Below are positions 63,780 to 64,000 of a DNA stretch of 64,000 nucleotides, one piece after another. Location: positions 27,458,663-27,522,662 of the forward strand of contig OZ038392.1 in NCBI GenBank assembly GCA_964036045.1, given 5' to 3'. The position numbers and the translations under genes are program-made. The DNA comes from Eutreptiella sp. 'Long Island Sound 2002' (taxonomy: Eukaryota > Euglenozoa > Euglenophyceae > Eutreptiales > Eutreptiaceae). How positions within the stretch are numbered: position 1 is the stretch's first letter; each line of letters starts with the position of its first letter. Under the pieces are notes generated by a model, which saw only the letters and a list, made by a program, of their open reading frames with translations, did not search any database and had not been told where the DNA came from.

Positions 63780-63784
63780 AAGAA

Positions 63785-64000
63785 GGGGCCAGTTTGAGGT
63801 AATGGACACACAACAGACACAATTTGTGTTTTGTCTAGAAGTGAAGGTCTCGTTGTGCGATTAGCGCCTGCTGAGATCCACCAACAGCTGTGACTGCTTT
63901 CAAATCTAACCTCTGCCCAAAGCAAGCAACAAAATTTGCCACCGCAAAATATTGTGATCTGTTCACACAAAATTGCAGTCGGACTGTAATTAGCAAGATG
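63785..64000. other. Right flank of E1, no feature
   Basis: Short AT-rich flank with no supported ORF. It should continue the sequence that precedes 41149. Confidence 0.5.

Overview
The window is eukaryotic nuclear DNA made almost entirely of mobile and virus-like sequence. The signs are Ty3/Gypsy long terminal repeat (LTR) retrotransposons with chromodomains, a tRNA-derived SINE-like copy, GT-AG introns, and primer binding sites that match the 3' end of a eukaryotic initiator tRNA-Met. No ordinary host gene could be recognised. The host is not proven. The Pol protein type and intron style fit a large repeat-rich algal or protist genome, and a dinoflagellate or related alga is my best guess at low to moderate confidence.

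Layout. Positions 1-6030 hold the 3' part of a decayed Gypsy element (E3: Pol, 3' region, 3' LTR). E3 sits inside a second copy of the same family (E4, 6031-17294). E4 is also split by a 4.7 kb DNA transposon (T, 7513-12244), and part of T plus part of E4 is duplicated in tandem (11207-13519 and 13520-15835). T carries three ORFs on the minus strand. Four putative GT-AG introns all contain the palindrome TTCGAACGAA that also lies in its terminal inverted repeats. After 2.3 kb with no visible gene comes an integrase-only Gypsy remnant (E6, 19607-21376). Positions 21377-26200 are gene-poor DNA with a SINE-like tRNA-derived copy and short repeats.

Positions 26210 to about 36465 look like a decaying integrated DNA-virus-like island. 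It has closely packed short ORFs on both strands, several small membrane proteins, a P-loop fragment, an acetyltransferase-like C terminus, an intergenic palindrome repeated five times, and a GC-rich gene block in otherwise AT-rich DNA. I cannot place it in a known virus group.

From about 36465 there are three related chromovirus-type Gypsy elements. E0 (to about 40830) is deleted and broken. E1 (41154-63779) is complete from LTR to LTR and flanked by the 5-bp duplication AAGAA. E2 (45257-56650) is inserted in the pol gene of E1 and flanked by the duplication GGGAG. The E2 LTRs differ at about 5 of 798 positions and the E1 LTRs at about 7 of 793, in keeping with the nesting order. E2 has an intact 1.6 kb-codon-scale Pol frame that lies in the same frame as Gag after a UGA-CGG stop, which suggests stop readthrough. 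All four E1/E2 LTRs contain a tRNA-like segment with a good B box. Several premature stops are CGA to TGA changes, as expected from deamination of methylated CpG.
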